21,202 nt of DNA from an uncultured Collinsella sp. (GTDB lineage: Bacteria; Actinomycetota; Coriobacteriia; Coriobacteriales; Coriobacteriaceae), in contig CAAEHI010000029.1 in assembly GCA_900755685.1 (NCBI GenBank), positions 1 to 21,202 on the forward strand. Reading direction: 5' to 3'. This document shows, piece after piece, positions 7,782-15,815 of this stretch. Position 1 is the first letter of the stretch, and every line of letters begins with the position of its first letter. A program made the position numbers and the translations under genes. The notes under the pieces are model-generated. The model saw nothing but the letters and a program-made list of their open reading frames with translations, was not told where the DNA came from and did no database searches.

Positions 7782-9188
7782 CTATTCCATTTGTGATTTC
7801 GCCGCAGCGGCAAGCTGGGCCACGTAGTCCTTAAACACGCGGCCGCGCTCCTCATAGCCCGAGAACTCATCGAACGAAGAGCAGGCAGGTGAAAGTAAGA
7901 TCACGTCGCCACGGCTCGACAACGAACGGGCAACGTCCACGGCGTCGCGTAGGTCATCCGCCTGGGCGATATCCACATCGCCATCGACATCGGCCTCGTC
8001 CATAGCGGCGGTGAAGCGCTCGCGCGCATCGCCAAAGCAGACGACCGAGCGCACGTTGTCCATAACGACGCGCGCGAAGTCCGTGAGCGGCGTGCCCTTA
8101 TCGTGGCCGCCGAGCAGCAAGATCACATCGTCATCGGGAAATGCCGTCAGCGCCTTCTCGACCGCATCGGTGTTGGTCGCCTTGGAATCGTTGACGTAGC
8201 GCACGCCGTCAATCTCGCCACACGGCTCCACGCGGTGCTCGAGCGGCTGGAACGAGGCAAGACCGCGGCAGACACCATCGACATCGGCACCGACAGCCAA
8301 GGCAGCCGTGGCAGCGCACAGGGCATTGATAACATTGTGATGGCCCGAGATCTTGAGCTCGGATGTAGCGATGAGCGGGGTCTCGACACCCTTCAGACGC
8401 ACGATCATCTTGCCGTCGCGCACAAAGGCGGCATCCTCGCCCTCAGGCTCGTCAAAGGCAACCTTGCAGATGCGACGACCCGGCGTATAGATGTACTCAT
8501 CGAACTCGTGAATGCCGGCGTCTTCGACGTCGACAACCACCAGATCGTCATCGACCATATTGTCAAACAGTTTGATCTTGGCAAGTGCATAGTTCTTATG
8601 GCTCTTATGCCAGCCCAAGTGGTCGGGAGTGATGTTGAGCAGCACCGCCACGCGGGGGTGGAGCTCGGTTGTCGTAGCAATCTGATAGCTCGAGAGCTCA
8701 GCCACAAACCACTCGTTGTGGGCTCGGCCGTCAATCTCGTTGACCGGCGGCTCGCCGATGTTGCCGACAGCAACGCTGGCCTCGCCGGCAGCCTTAAGCA
8801 GATAATCAGTCAGCGACGTGGTGGTCGTCTTGCCGTTGGTGCCCGTGATGGCAATCCAGTTATCGGGCGACAGGCGATAGGCAAACTCGGGCTCACCCAT
8901 AATCTGGGCGGCACGCTCGCGCCCGGCCTTAAAGAAGCCCGAGAACTCCGAGATGCCCGGGCACGTCACGCATACGTCATAGGCGCCCTCGACCTGTTCG
9001 GTCCCATAGACAAACGACGCACCAGCAGCCTCGAGCGCACGCGTGGCGTCATTGGGCTCAGAGGTGCCACCGCCATACACGGTAACGGCACTTACGCGCT
9101 CGGGATGTGCCAGCGCCCAGCGGGCGACATCGAGACCGGATTTGCCCTGACCCAAAACGAGCAGGCTAAAGACATCAGCAAGAGGCAT
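7782..9188 (-). CDS. murD: UDP-N-acetylmuramoylalanine--D-glutamate ligase MurD
   Basis: Cytoplasmic ATP-dependent ligase adding D-Glu to UDP-MurNAc-L-Ala. In 468 aa the three Mur-ligase domains are visible: the N-terminal UDP-binding fold with LLVLGQGKSGLDVA (about 9-22), the ATPase domain with P-loop GTNGKTTTT (116-124) and LLNITPDHLGWH, and the C-terminal domain with YVNDSKATNTDAV and ILLLGGHDKG. Length fits the family (about 440-470 aa). The ATG at 9188 comes 9 nt after the mraY stop. No strong Shine-Dalgarno site is seen, so translation is probably coupled to mraY. Confidence 0.97.
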   Translation of the reverse strand: MPLADVFSLLVLGQGKSGLDVARWALAHPERVSAVTVYGGGTSEPNDATRALEAAGASFVYGTEQVEGAYDVCVTCPGISEFSGFFKAGRERAAQIMGEPEFAYRLSPDNWIAITGTNGKTTTTSLTDYLLKAAGEASVAVGNIGEPPVNEIDGRAHNEWFVAELSSYQIATTTELHPRVAVLLNITPDHLGWHKSHKNYALAKIKLFDNMVDDDLVVVDVEDAGIHEFDEYIYTPGRRICKVAFDEPEGEDAAFVRDGKMIVRLKGVETPLIATSELKISGHHNVINALCAATAALAVGADVDGVCRGLASFQPLEHRVEPCGEIDGVRYVNDSKATNTDAVEKALTAFPDDDVILLLGGHDKGTPLTDFARVVMDNVRSVVCFGDARERFTAAMDEADVDGDVDIAQADDLRDAVDVARSLSSRGDVILLSPACSSFDEFSGYEERGRVFKDYVAQLAAAAKSQME

Positions 9189-9197
9189 GAAAGACCA

Positions 9198-10217
9198 CTA
9201 TCCCAACTGGAAGAACAGGGCAAGGCCAACGGCACCAAAGGCAGCAGCGATAATCCAAAAACGGATGACGACCTTGGTCTCGGCCCAGCCCTTCTTTTCG
9301 AAATGATGATGGATGGGCGCCATAAGGAAGACGCGCTTGTGCGTAAAGTGGAAGTAGACAACCTGAATCATGACCGACAGGGTCTCAACGATAAACAGGC
9401 CGCCGATGATGAGGGAGACGACCTCGGTGTTGGTCATGATGGACGTGCAGGCAAACGCGGCGCCCAGGGCAAGCGAGCCGGTATCGCCCATAAAGATGCT
9501 CGCCGGATAGCAGTTGAACCACAGAAAGCCCAAGCAGGCACCGGCACACGCGGTGCAGAAGATGGACAGGTTCACGTCTCCGTGCAAAAACGCCATGGCA
9601 GCCATGGCGAGCATGGCGATCATGGAGGTGCCGCCAGCAAGACCGTCAAGGCCATCGGTCAGGTTCACGGCATTAGAAAGACCGGCGATCATCAGCCAGC
9701 AAAAGACAATGTAGAGCCACGGGAACGAAAGGCCGCAGATGGTGGTCGAAAGCACGCCAAGGTCAATCGTCAGGCCGCCGGGAAAACGAATCTCGGGGGC
9801 GACGCCGCACCAGTTAACGGCAAGTACCGTAAAGGTGACACAGATAATGGTTAGGCCGATCATCTTGGCATGAGGCGTCAGACCGAGCGAGCGCCCATGC
9901 GTAACGGAGGTCAGGTCGTCGATCAGGCCCAGCACGCCGGTCGCCAGCGTGGCGAGCAGCACGAGCACGAGCTCGGTGGTGAGCTTGCCCATCAGCAGGC
10001 AGGTCAGCGAGATCGCGACGAGGATGACAACGCCACCCATGGTGGGCGTTCCCTGCTTAACCAAATGACGCTTGGGGCCGTCGGCACGAACCTGCTGGCC
10101 GATACCCTCGACCTTGAGCAGCTTGATCCACCACGGCATGAGCAGCAGCGCAATGGCAGCGGCGATGCCAAGCCCCAAAAAAGCCTGATACGTTGGATAC
10201 GAGGGATTGCCGAACAT
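9198..10217 (-). CDS. mraY: Phospho-MurNAc-pentapeptide translocase MraY
   Basis: Integral membrane enzyme that transfers phospho-MurNAc-pentapeptide from UDP to undecaprenyl phosphate, forming lipid I. It has 339 aa with about ten membrane segments. Signatures are QGTPTMGGVVIL (about 55-66), the Asp pair LIDDLTS (D100-D101) that binds Mg2+ and polyprenyl phosphate, NLTDGLDGLAGG (185-196), MGDTGSLALG (243-252) and the HHHFEKKGW loop (303-311) specific to MraY. The start at 10217 lies 3 nt after the murF stop, and GGAAGG within the end of murF serves as a distant ribosome site. Length is slightly below the 360 aa of E. coli MraY, as is usual in Gram-positives. Confidence 0.97.
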   Translation of the reverse strand: MFGNPSYPTYQAFLGLGIAAAIALLLMPWWIKLLKVEGIGQQVRADGPKRHLVKQGTPTMGGVVILVAISLTCLLMGKLTTELVLVLLATLATGVLGLIDDLTSVTHGRSLGLTPHAKMIGLTIICVTFTVLAVNWCGVAPEIRFPGGLTIDLGVLSTTICGLSFPWLYIVFCWLMIAGLSNAVNLTDGLDGLAGGTSMIAMLAMAAMAFLHGDVNLSIFCTACAGACLGFLWFNCYPASIFMGDTGSLALGAAFACTSIMTNTEVVSLIIGGLFIVETLSVMIQVVYFHFTHKRVFLMAPIHHHFEKKGWAETKVVIRFWIIAAAFGAVGLALFFQLG

Positions 10218-10220
10218 GGG

Positions 10221-11645
10221 CTAGCACACACCTTCCACAAAGCGGTCGAGCTCAACAAAGCGGGAACCCTTGACCAGTACAACATCATGTTTTTCAAGCG
10301 CGCCGCCCATGCGGTCGAGCACCTGCTGATAATCGGAGAACACCTGGATGCGGTCCTCGTCCATACCCATCATGCGCGCGGCATCGGCCATAAGCTGGGC
10401 CAGCTCACCACCCACGCACGCCAGCATGTCGAGCTTCTTGGCGGCGGCATAGGCGCCCACGAGCTCATGCATGCGAGGAGCCTCATCGCCCATCTCGCCC
10501 ATCTCGCCCAGGATCGCCATGCGAGACCCCGTGCACGAAAGCGAGCACAGTAGATCGAGACCAGCAGCCATGGATTCGGCGCTGGCGTTATAGGAATCGT
10601 CAATGACGCGGGCACCGCTCTTGGCGCGCTTGATCTCCTGGCGGTGACCGGTGATCGTGAGGCCTCTAAAGGCAGCATCGATCTGCTCGGGCGTCACGCC
10701 CAGGCGATAGGCAACTGCGGCGGCCTTAACGGCATTTGGGACGGACTGCACGCCGGGGATGGCAAGCATGGTATCGGTCGTCTCACCCTGGCCAAAATCG
10801 AGCGTAAAGACCGGACGGCCCTCGTCATCAACACGAATGTCGCGGGCACGGACCTCATCATCGTCCGAGACGCCGGCCAGCATCACATCGATACCAGCAG
10901 GCTGGGCGAACGTATCGCGAATGAACGGCGTAAAGTCGTCCTCACCGCCCAAAACCAGCAGCGGCAAGAAGTCGCCGGCGGCGCGCATACCCTGGACAAT
11001 CTCGGCCTTAGCGCGGGCGATGTTCTCGCGGCTGCCCAAAATGCCGATGTGAGAGGTGCCGATCTTGCTCACGATGGCAAAGTTGGGATTGGCGGACTGG
11101 GAAAGGCGCTCGATCTCGTGGAAATGGTTCATGCCCATCTCGAGCACCAGGACCTCGGTATCGGCCGGAGCGGAAAGCACCGTGAGCGGCATGCCGATCA
11201 GGTTATTGAAATTGCCCTTGGTGGCCCAGACACGATAGCGCTTGGCGAGCACGGCGGCGAGCACGTCCTTGGTCGTCGTCTTGCCGATGGAACCGGTAAT
11301 GCCAACGACCAGGCAGCCAAGCTCCAGGCGATACGCGTGCGCCAAACGCAGCAGAAACTCCTCGGGATCATCGGTCAGCAGGATGGCGCATCCTTTGTCC
11401 TGCGCCAGCGAGACCAGCTCGGCCTCGGGCTCACGCGTCATCACGACGGCGCCGGCACCCGACTGGACGGCACGGGAAGCAAAATCATTGCCGTCGACGT
11501 TTTCACCGGGAAAGGCGACGAAAATCGTCCCTTCCTCGACCTGGCGCGAGTCGATAACGCACCCGCGGCATACCCGATCGGCTTCTCCCGTCACGGTTCG
11601 GGCCCCTGTTGCGGCCGCGAGGTTGTTGACGGCGATCTCTATCAT
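10221..11645 (-). CDS. murF: UDP-MurNAc-tripeptide--D-Ala-D-Ala ligase MurF
   Basis: Cytoplasmic ligase that joins the D-Ala-D-Ala dipeptide to the UDP-MurNAc tripeptide, completing the pentapeptide. In 474 aa one sees the N-terminal domain with CVIDSRQVEEGTIFVAFPGENVDGNDF-type residues (about 29-56), the P-loop GITGSIGKTTTK (115-126), LEMGMNHFHEIERLS, and the C-terminal VIDDSYNASAESM segment. The ATG at 11645 follows AGGGGAG at ideal spacing. The SIGKTTTK form of the P-loop and the DDSYNA motif separate it from MurE, whose gene is absent here. It is preceded by a 126-bp gap that may hold a promoter, and mraY follows directly. Confidence 0.96.
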   Translation of the reverse strand: MIEIAVNNLAAATGARTVTGEADRVCRGCVIDSRQVEEGTIFVAFPGENVDGNDFASRAVQSGAGAVVMTREPEAELVSLAQDKGCAILLTDDPEEFLLRLAHAYRLELGCLVVGITGSIGKTTTKDVLAAVLAKRYRVWATKGNFNNLIGMPLTVLSAPADTEVLVLEMGMNHFHEIERLSQSANPNFAIVSKIGTSHIGILGSRENIARAKAEIVQGMRAAGDFLPLLVLGGEDDFTPFIRDTFAQPAGIDVMLAGVSDDDEVRARDIRVDDEGRPVFTLDFGQGETTDTMLAIPGVQSVPNAVKAAAVAYRLGVTPEQIDAAFRGLTITGHRQEIKRAKSGARVIDDSYNASAESMAAGLDLLCSLSCTGSRMAILGEMGEMGDEAPRMHELVGAYAAAKKLDMLACVGGELAQLMADAARMMGMDEDRIQVFSDYQQVLDRMGGALEKHDVVLVKGSRFVELDRFVEGVC

Positions 11646-11682
11646 TGCAGCTCCCCTGTAAACCTAATAATGCTATCGGCGT

Positions 11683-11688
11683 ATTGTA
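11683..11688 (-). promoter_or_regulatory. Possible -10 element before murF
   Basis: The minus strand reads TACAAT here, in the 126-bp gap between ftsI and murF. No matching -35 element is found at 16-18 bp, so an internal promoter is only a possibility. The gap has no terminator and no reading frame. It is the place where murE would normally lie. Confidence 0.2.
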
Positions 11689-11771
11689 TCCCAGCGCCGC
11701 GCATGCGTGGTGCAGGGCATGTGAACACCCTCATATGGGACAACAAACCACGCCCCAAAGATTGTAACCCC

Positions 11772-13637
11772 CTACTTCGTGTGCGGGATACCCAGCACGT
11801 CGAGCGCGTTGGCCATAATGGACTGGAACGGCACCGCAGCGGCATCTGAGCCGCTCGGCGTTCCGTCGAGCGTGATATAGCACAGCACCTTGGGCGATTG
11901 TGCCGGTGCAAAGCCCATAAAGGACGACATGTAGTTCTCCTTGAGGTAGCCGCCGTTCTCGTCGGCACGTTCGGCCGTACCGGTCTTACCCGCCACGTCA
12001 TAGCCGTCAACCGCGCCGCCAACGCCCGTTCCCTCGGACACGACCGTCTGCATGCACGATGTCACCTGGGATGCGGCGTCCTCCGAAATCGCGCGCTCGC
12101 CTTCGCCCCAGTCCTTCTCGTCGCCTTTGCTGGACTTATAGAAGTGCGGTGTCATCATCACGCCGCCGTTGGCGATGCCGCCCACGGCACGTGCGATCTC
12201 AATCGGCGAGACGGACAGTGCCTGTCCAAAGCTCATCGAGCCCAGCGTGGCGCCGTCATACTGGTCACGCTCCTTGACGATACCCAGGCTCTCTCCCGGA
12301 AAATCGACACCCGAGCTGTGACCGATGCCCCACTTGTCCACATAGGCGGCAAAGTCGTCGGCACCGATCTTGCGCCCCACTAGGACAAAGCCCACGTTGG
12401 ACGAACGGCGCATCATCTCGCGCACATCCATGGTCATGGCATAGTCGCGCTTGTCGGCATCGGTGACGGTATCGTCGCCCACCTTGATGCTCGCCGGCAC
12501 CTCAAACGACGTACTCGATCGCACGACGCCCAAGTCGAAGCCGGCGCCCGCCACGAGCGTCTTAAAGACCGAGCCGGGCTCGTAGGCGTCGGTGACCAGG
12601 CGCAGATTCATATCCTCGGTCTTGGCATTCTCCAGATCGGTCTGGTCGTAGGTCGGGTACGAGCAGGCTGCCAAAATCTCGCCTGTCGTAGGATCGGTGA
12701 CCAGCGCCGAGCCGTTCTTGGCCTTAGTCTTCTCAACTGCCTCTGCCAGGGCATCCTCGGCCGCACGCTGGATATTGACGTCGAGCGTCGTCACGATATC
12801 AACGCCGTCGACCGCAGCCACCTTTTTATAGGCACCGCCCGCAATATAGCTGCCGTCCCTCGCGCGCTCGCGTACGAGAGAACCGTTCGTGCCGGTCAGA
12901 AGCTTGTTGTATTGCTTTTCGAGACCCGTCAAGCCATCGTTGTCTACATTCACTACACCCAGCACCTGCGATGCCAGATTGCCGTATGGATATACGCGCT
13001 TCATGGCCTGCTCAAAAAGCACGCCGGGCAGGTTCTTCTTCTCCAGCGCCGCAACATCGTCTTCGTCCACCTGGCGCTTGATATACACCCAGGTTCCATC
13101 GGACTCAACGAGCTTGCGGCAGGTCTTTTTATCGATTCCAGTTGCCTTGACCAGCGCCGACACCGTCTTGTCAACATCCTCGACAAGCTGCGGGTTCACG
13201 GCGATGTTGCGACATTCGACCGACGACGCCAACACGTTGCCGTTGCGGTCGTAGATGGTGCCGCGTTTGGCATAGAGGGTCTGCGCAAGCAGGCGGCGCG
13301 CATCGGCACGCTCGCGCAGTTTATCGGCTTCGACAATTTGATAGTCGGCAAGGCGAAAGACGCCCAAGCCCAAGCCAAGCCCGATGAAGCCCATGACGGC
13401 TTTGCGGCGAGGCAGAGGTGCGCCTGTGAGCCATTCGGTCGACGAACTCTTGCGCGACCTGGTGTTATGCACTTGAGGGCCGCCCGAGCCGCGAAGTCGC
13501 GACGCCGGGTCGTTGCCACGGGACCGCCCGGCGTTGTAAGATTGCCGACCCGTTCCTTGATAACCAGAACGTCCCCGCGACGAGGGACGTCCAGAACCGC
13601 GGCCCCCATCGGAACCGCGGCGATAGTCATTTGTCAT
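11772..13637 (-). CDS. ftsI: Septal class B penicillin-binding protein FtsI (PBP3/SpoVD type)
   Basis: Bitopic D,D-transpeptidase that cross-links septal peptidoglycan as partner of FtsW. In 621 aa: a cytoplasmic tail of about 78 residues, very rich in Arg, Gly and Ser (2-63); one membrane segment (about 80-98); the pedestal domain beginning RGTIYDRNG (125-133); and the transpeptidase domain with SVFK (Ser356 nucleophile, Lys359), SSN (412-414) and KTGTAE (551-556). There are no PASTA domains, unlike some Firmicute PBPs. The C-terminus is DVLGIPHTK. It starts at the ATG at 13637, 17 nt after the ftsL stop, with only a weak ribosome site. The RG-rich tail is far longer than in E. coli FtsI. 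Confidence 0.95.
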   Translation of the reverse strand: MTNDYRRGSDGGRGSGRPSSRGRSGYQGTGRQSYNAGRSRGNDPASRLRGSGGPQVHNTRSRKSSSTEWLTGAPLPRRKAVMGFIGLGLGLGVFRLADYQIVEADKLRERADARRLLAQTLYAKRGTIYDRNGNVLASSVECRNIAVNPQLVEDVDKTVSALVKATGIDKKTCRKLVESDGTWVYIKRQVDEDDVAALEKKNLPGVLFEQAMKRVYPYGNLASQVLGVVNVDNDGLTGLEKQYNKLLTGTNGSLVRERARDGSYIAGGAYKKVAAVDGVDIVTTLDVNIQRAAEDALAEAVEKTKAKNGSALVTDPTTGEILAACSYPTYDQTDLENAKTEDMNLRLVTDAYEPGSVFKTLVAGAGFDLGVVRSSTSFEVPASIKVGDDTVTDADKRDYAMTMDVREMMRRSSNVGFVLVGRKIGADDFAAYVDKWGIGHSSGVDFPGESLGIVKERDQYDGATLGSMSFGQALSVSPIEIARAVGGIANGGVMMTPHFYKSSKGDEKDWGEGERAISEDAASQVTSCMQTVVSEGTGVGGAVDGYDVAGKTGTAERADENGGYLKENYMSSFMGFAPAQSPKVLCYITLDGTPSGSDAAAVPFQSIMANALDVLGIPHTK

Positions 13638-13654
13638 ACTCAGCTACCGTCTTG

Positions 13655-14125
13655 CTACTGAGCGGTCGCGGTCGCGTTGGCGCCCGCGGCTGCATCCTGC
13701 GAAAAGTCAAGTGTAACGCTCTCGCTGGGCTCCACCATGCCATAAGCGCCCGCAAGGTCGCGAATGCGCGTGTCGGCGCCATAGACCGAATGCATGACCT
13801 CCAGGTCGGAGCTCTCATCGGTCGCCTTTTCGAGCGTGTTGGTAAGCTCGGCGTTGCTGTTGAGCACCTGGGCCGTAACGCCGGCGAGTGCCACGCGGGC
13901 GACGCCGATCGTCATGAAGATAGCCGCAATGATGCAAAACGTTTTAAGAACGCTCATGAAAACCGGGCTTACCGCCTGGTTTGCCTGACGGCCCGCGCCC
14001 GTGTAGACATCAAAGCGCGGCGTGCGCTGCTCACGGGGAGCAACGGGGGCCTGCGGCGTCTCACGATAGGCGGGCATGGCGTTCATATCATAGGCGAGTG
14101 CTGCGCTTGAAGTGTTGTAGCCCAT
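13655..14125 (-). CDS. ftsL: FtsL-like divisome protein
   Basis: Small bitopic protein of 156 aa: a cytoplasmic part of about 55 residues, one membrane segment (about 57-80, SVLKTFCIIAAIFMTIGVARVAL), then an extracellular stretch with heptad-like hydrophobics (AQVLNSNAELTNTLEKATDESSDLEVMHSV, in part) and a conserved-looking IRDLAGAYGMVEPSESVTLDF segment resembling the FtsL/DivIC C-terminal region. Ala/Thr-rich residues end it. FtsL is poorly conserved in sequence. The call rests on topology, coiled-coil character and position between rsmH and ftsI, where ftsL always lies. GGAGG precedes the ATG at 14125 by 9 nt. A 90-bp gap separates it from rsmH. Confidence 0.85.
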   Translation of the reverse strand: MGYNTSSAALAYDMNAMPAYRETPQAPVAPREQRTPRFDVYTGAGRQANQAVSPVFMSVLKTFCIIAAIFMTIGVARVALAGVTAQVLNSNAELTNTLEKATDESSDLEVMHSVYGADTRIRDLAGAYGMVEPSESVTLDFSQDAAAGANATATAQ

Positions 14126-14215
14126 GATATGCCGCCTCCCATCCCGAGTACGTTGGTAGTGTGTTTAAACTTCGTTTATGGTGCGAGCGGGAGGTCCAAT
14201 ATCGCGCGGTCGCGC

Positions 14216-15181
14216 CTACAGACGCTGCGCCACGCGGATTTTGGCTGATCTCGCCCGAGGGTTGCGCTCAACCTCATCAGGCTGGGCAACCAAGGGTTTG
14301 CGGGTGATGACCTTGAGTATCGGCACGTTGCCGCACACGCACACCGGAATCTCCGGCGGACACGTGCACCCCTGGCTCATCTCCTTAAAGTGGTTCTTTA
14401 CGATACGGTCCTCGAGCGAGTGATACGAGATGACGCAGATACGTCCGCCCGGGTTGAGCCACCTGGTGGCGGCATCAAGCCCTCGTTCGAGCACATCGAG
14501 CTCGTGATTGACCTCGATGCGAATGGCCTGGAAACTTTTCTTGGCCGGGTGTCCGCCATGCCGACGAGCGGCAGCCGGGATACCCGCCTTGATGATCTCG
14601 ACAAATTGGCCGGTGGTTTCGATCGGTTCTTGCTCGCGGCGGCGCACGATCTCGCGCGCGATCTGCGAGGCAAACTTCTCTTCGCCGTAGACGCGTAGAA
14701 TCCGGGCGAGGTCGTGTTCGTTATAGGTGTTGATGACCTCAGCTGCGTTTAAGGTGTTATTACCCGGATCCATCCGCATGTCCAATGGGGCGTCCTCGTT
14801 ATACGAAAAGCCCCTGCCAGGGATATCGAGTTGCGGTGACGAAACGCCCAAATCGAACAGGAAGCCATCGACCCCGGGCACCTCGGCCGAGCAAAGCAGC
14901 TCGTCCAAGTCGCCGAAGTTGCCCTTCAGCAGCTGGTGCGGAACTCCGGGAACCTCGCGGTCCAGACGGGCGCCAGCGGCCTCGAGGGCCATGTCGTCCT
15001 GATCGACGCCGAGCAAAAGGCCCGTCTCCCCCACCTGCGCGGCCATCTTTACCGAATGGCCGGCACCGCCAAGGGTGCAATCGCAGACAACGGAGCCGCT
15101 CTTTAGCCGCAGCGACTCAAGCACTTCGCCGAGCATGACAGGTTCATGCCGATATTCTTGTGTCAAGATCCCACGCTCCAT
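14216..15181 (-). CDS. rsmH: 16S rRNA m4C1402 N4-methyltransferase RsmH (MraW)
   Basis: SAM-dependent methyltransferase that modifies C1402 of 16S rRNA on the amino group, in the decoding centre. In 321 aa the N-terminal EYRHEPVMLGEVLE and the SAM-binding loop CDCTLGGAGHS (about 33-43) are seen, then GVDQDDMAL, the insert domain FDLGVSSPQLDIPGRGFS, and the C-terminal signature VISYHSLEDRIVKNHF followed by NPRARSAKIRVAQRL. A Cys-rich patch (CTCPPEIPVCVCG) lies near the end. The ATG at 15181 lacks a strong ribosome site, and a TTG five codons on, with GGAG upstream, is a possible alternative. It lies 20 nt after mraZ, the standard pair at the head of dcw operons. Confidence 0.96.
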   Translation of the reverse strand: MERGILTQEYRHEPVMLGEVLESLRLKSGSVVCDCTLGGAGHSVKMAAQVGETGLLLGVDQDDMALEAAGARLDREVPGVPHQLLKGNFGDLDELLCSAEVPGVDGFLFDLGVSSPQLDIPGRGFSYNEDAPLDMRMDPGNNTLNAAEVINTYNEHDLARILRVYGEEKFASQIAREIVRRREQEPIETTGQFVEIIKAGIPAAARRHGGHPAKKSFQAIRIEVNHELDVLERGLDAATRWLNPGGRICVISYHSLEDRIVKNHFKEMSQGCTCPPEIPVCVCGNVPILKVITRKPLVAQPDEVERNPRARSAKIRVAQRL

Positions 15182-15201
15182 CCGTTACCCGTGCCTTGCC
15201 C

Positions 15202-15636
15202 TTACGAGAAGAAGAGGTCCAGCAGGGCCTCATCGTCATCGTCCTCATCGGCCGCGGCGCGATCCCAAACCTCAAGGTGGTCGTAGTTGCCCACAACCGT
15301 AACCTCGCGGTCGAGGTTCGCCTGCTTGCGGAGAGACTCGGAAAGACCGATACGACCGGCGCTGTCCACGTCCATCGACGTGGTGCGCTTGTTGATCGCC
15401 CTCATGAGCTTCTGGTCATTAATGTCACGCGGGTTAAAACCCTCGTGGCCCTCACGACCCGCGAAGAGTCCTTCGACCCACTTATCGAAGGCCTCGGCAG
15501 AGAACACGTACAGAGCATCGACATCCAGGGCTTTAAACACGCGAACGTGCTCTCCAAGCTCCTCGCGAAGGGGTGCAGGCAGGGATAGACGACCTTTTGC
15601 ATCGAGATTGCGCTCGTATGCACCAGTCATTCCCAT
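15202..15636 (-). CDS. mraZ: Transcriptional regulator MraZ
   Basis: DNA-binding protein of the AbrB/SpoVT swapped-hairpin fold. In studied bacteria it forms rings and controls its own operon by binding repeated TGGGN-like boxes upstream. In 144 aa both AbrB-like repeats are visible, each with its DxxGR motif: DAKGRLSLPAPLR (about 12-24) and DSAGRIGLSESLR (about 91-103). The C-terminus has an acidic extension, DEDDDDEALLDLFF. GGGGAGGG lies 5 nt before the ATG at 15636. It is the first gene of the dcw operon, about 60 nt downstream of the predicted transcription start, and its likely operator lies just upstream. Confidence 0.96.
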   Translation of the reverse strand: MGMTGAYERNLDAKGRLSLPAPLREELGEHVRVFKALDVDALYVFSAEAFDKWVEGLFAGREGHEGFNPRDINDQKLMRAINKRTTSMDVDSAGRIGLSESLRKQANLDREVTVVGNYDHLEVWDRAAADEDDDDEALLDLFFS

Positions 15637-15704
15637 GTGCGCCCTCCCCTCGGTTACTCAGATGGCACGTACGCGGGGAACCCCCCCGCCTGTCGACGTC
15701 ATCA

Positions 15705-15733
15705 ATAATATGGGGAACCGCCCCATTTTTCAA
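15705..15733 (-). promoter_or_regulatory. Sigma-70 promoter of the dcw operon
   Basis: On the minus strand TTGAAA (15728-15733) and TATTAT (15705-15710) are separated by exactly 17 bp, a near-consensus housekeeping promoter. Transcription should start near 15698, leaving a leader of about 60 nt. One TGGGG box lies within the spacer, so a bound MraZ would block RNA polymerase. Confidence 0.8.
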
Positions 15734-15782
15734 CACCTTTCCCCACCCCTTCCCCCACCCCGCCCCCCCATTCCACCCCCCA
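15721..15782 (-). promoter_or_regulatory. Array of TGGGG boxes, likely MraZ operator, and G-quadruplex motif
   Basis: Five TGGGG boxes (CCCCA on the plus strand ending at 15725, 15745, 15757, 15770 and 15782) lie over and just upstream of the mraZ promoter. MraZ of E. coli binds TGGGN repeats with 5-nt spacers, a 10-bp pitch; here the pitch is 12-13 bp for the upstream four. Between 15741 and 15781 the minus strand has six runs of four to seven G within 41 nt, which meets any definition of an intramolecular G-quadruplex motif. Confidence 0.6.
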
Positions 15783-15800
15783 TATGTTGTAAAACACCCC

Positions 15801-15814
15801 CGAGCATATGTTCG
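15801..15814. promoter_or_regulatory. Candidate LexA (SOS) box upstream of mraZ
   Basis: CGAGCATATGTTCG matches the Gram-positive and actinobacterial SOS palindrome CGAACATATGTTCG at 13 of 14 positions, and TTCG is followed by A as in the longer form. It lies about 70 bp upstream of the -35 element of the dcw promoter. LexA there could repress or tune the operon, but no lexA gene is in the window and the distance is large for simple repression. Confidence 0.45.
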
Positions 15815-15815
15815 A

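Noticed and set aside
8103..9854. Open frame of 583 codons on the plus strand opposite murD and mraY
   Set aside because: It is the antisense frame of two certain genes with biased GC-rich codons, crosses their junction, and shows no domain-like composition.
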